DNA from: Candidatus Lustribacter telmatis
GTDB taxonomy: Bacteria; Vulcanimicrobiota; Vulcanimicrobiia; Vulcanimicrobiales; Vulcanimicrobiaceae
Length of the DNA: 32,529 nt
Direction of reading: 5' to 3'
Assembly: GCA_003164045.1 (NCBI GenBank)
Contig: PLRU01000034.1
Span: forward strand, 128,169-160,697
Below, one piece after another: positions 31,535-32,529 of this stretch (positions are counted from its first letter, which is position 1; the number at the start of each line of letters is the position of its first letter). A program made the position numbers and the translations under genes. The notes under the pieces are model-generated. The model made no database searches. It was not told where the DNA came from and saw nothing but the letters and a program-made list of their open reading frames with translations.

Positions 31535-31992
31535 TGCGCCAGCGCCTCGATCACATTGCGAAAGATGGTCGCGTCGAGGGCGAACTGTTTCTCGCTAACG
31601 CCGAGCTTACCGGGCCGTATCCCCGAGTTCGCGCGAACCGGCTCGTAGGTGCCCCGCACGATCCTGCCGCCGTTGCGCGACATGCCGAGATCGATCGCCG
31701 AGCAAAAAACGGCTCCCGTCAGGTCGGCTCGAATGTGGCACAGCAGCGTGAGCCGGACGAGTCCTTCGCACTCGATGAACACCGGGGTCTCGGACGGCTT
31801 GGCCGCGATCGGGAGCCGCACGGGTTCTCCGATGGCCTTATCGCGCAGTCCGATGAGCGCGACGAGCAACCCCGTCGCGACGCGTTCCGAGAAGATGAAC
31901 CGGGCCTGGAACTCGCGTTCGTAGGCATCTTGGCGTGCATCACCGCGGCCGCGTTTTTCGTCCTTTTTCTTGAGGATATCCTCGATTCCCAT
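31525..31992 (-). CDS. unrecognised 155-residue protein
   Basis: The frame is preceded by AAGGAG close to its ATG at 31992, so translation is likely. The N-terminus is highly charged (DILKKKDEKRGRGDARQD). After that come alternating beta-like stretches (FIECEGLVRLTLLCHIRADLT) with three cysteines (two after residue 70) and a C-terminal helix (TIFRNVIEALAHQL). There is no signal peptide or membrane span. I considered a PilZ-type fold, but the R-x-x-x-R and D-x-S-x-x-G motifs are absent. It lies 129 bases downstream of the ABC-2 permease gene in the same direction. Confidence 0.7.
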   Translation of the reverse strand: MGIEDILKKKDEKRGRGDARQDAYEREFQARFIFSERVATGLLVALIGLRDKAIGEPVRLPIAAKPSETPVFIECEGLVRLTLLCHIRADLTGAVFCSAIDLGMSRNGGRIVRGTYEPVRANSGIRPGKLGVSEKQFALDATIFRNVIEALAHQL

Positions 31993-32121
31993 AAGCTCCT
32001 TAGCCGCGATGAAGGCTCTGAGGGAACATCCGGCCCCTTGCTTGGGCGATCCTGCGTTTTCGGCACCCGGCGTGAGGTTCCGGCGAGAAATTGTCAGCGT
32101 AAGCCGGGATCGGGCCGGTTT

Positions 32122-32529
32122 TCAACGCAGTTGCGAGCGGTACCGCGTCGCGCTCACCCAGATGGCGACGACCGCGAATACGCCGAGTGCAAGAACGTCG
32201 GGCCAAATGACGTCGAAGCCGGCGCCCTTGAGAAGAATGTCGCGCACGATCGTAATGTAGTGGCGTAGCGGGTTGATCAAGGATAACGTTTGCCAGATCG
32301 GCGGCATGCTCTCGATCGGAGCGAATGCGCCCGAGAGCATCATCAGCGGCAACGCGGTGAAGATCGAGATGAGCACGACTTGCTGCTGCGTCGCCGCGAA
32401 CGTCGAGATGAGGATTCCGATCGAAATCGCTGCCACGATATAGATCGACGAGATGCCCATAAACAAGGCGAAGTCGCCCCGGAACGGCAGCCCGAAGAGA
32501 AGCCATGAGACGGCGAGCGATGCCGCTAG
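32122..32529 (-). CDS. ABC-2 type transporter permease, C-terminal part (5' end cut by window edge)
   Basis: The frame is open to the right edge, giving 135 visible residues. It contains hydrophobic segments at ISSIYIVAAISIGILIS and VVLISIFTALPLMMLSGAF, then the signature AFAPIESMPPIWQTLSLINP and LRHYITIVRDILLKG of ABC-2 (drug, polysaccharide or Nod-type) export permeases, ending in a last membrane span. An internal TTG at 32466 is not the real start. The partner ATPase is expected to the right, outside the window. Confidence 0.9.
   Translation of the reverse strand, partial: LAASLAVSWLLFGLPFRGDFALFMGISSIYIVAAISIGILISTFAATQQQVVLISIFTALPLMMLSGAFAPIESMPPIWQTLSLINPLRHYITIVRDILLKGAGFDVIWPDVLALGVFAVVAIWVSATRYRSQLR

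Noticed and set aside
1-32529. tRNA, rRNA, CRISPR, insertion sequence or attachment site
   Set aside because: Intergenic gaps are at most about 140 bases; none shows repeat arrays, terminal inverted repeats with a transposase, or a cloverleaf that I could find.

Overview
This is a GC-rich, very tightly packed bacterial window of 31 protein-coding genes. I see no RNA genes, insertion sequences or CRISPR array, and no gene-free stretch longer than about 140 bases. The organism is not certain. It looks like a diderm bacterium with aromatic catabolism. The high GC, the CBM9-like/barrel protein and the crowd of Rieske proteins and orphan binding proteins would fit an Eremiobacterota (WPS-2)-type or proteobacterial soil organism, but this is only a guess.

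Positions 1-15377 form an aromatic-compound oxidation island. It holds five Rieske ring-hydroxylating oxygenase alpha subunits, plus a sixth alpha homologue that has lost its whole Rieske cluster (4187-5320). It also has one beta subunit, two Gfo/Idh/MocA dehydrogenases placed where cis-dihydrodiol dehydrogenases usually sit, a LysR regulator and a substrate-binding protein. A CBM9-like putative outer-membrane protein and an Asp-box beta-propeller protein are divergently transcribed from two of the oxygenase operons. The likely chemistry, by family, is dioxygenation of phthalate-, terephthalate- or anthranilate-like acids to cis-dihydrodiols followed by oxidation, plus a vanillate-demethylase-like enzyme. 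No ferredoxin or reductase partner lies in the window.

Positions 15350-23091 carry transport and side-reaction genes: an SDR with a LivK-type binding protein, a PadR regulator, a sugar-porter MFS transporter, a VOC (extradiol-like) protein, an NMT1-type binding protein translationally coupled to a flavin monooxygenase, and another NMT1-type binding protein. Positions 23160-27948 are a surface-polysaccharide block read leftward (O-antigen-ligase-like protein, three-part glycosyltransferase, FkbM methyltransferase). Positions 28052-32529 hold a 34-residue membrane peptide, a zinc-independent MDR oxidoreductase, a fifth orphan binding protein, a short MetE-like protein, a SemiSWEET, an unrecognised 155-residue protein and the end of an ABC-2 permease.

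Three patterns run through the window. First, five solute-binding proteins have no cognate permease or ATPase here, and four of them are coupled or tightly linked to a redox enzyme. Second, all six convergent gene pairs abut or overlap at their stop codons. Third, the best candidate for something new is the adjacent pair of an intact and a Rieske-less oxygenase, encoded with a one-base overlap.
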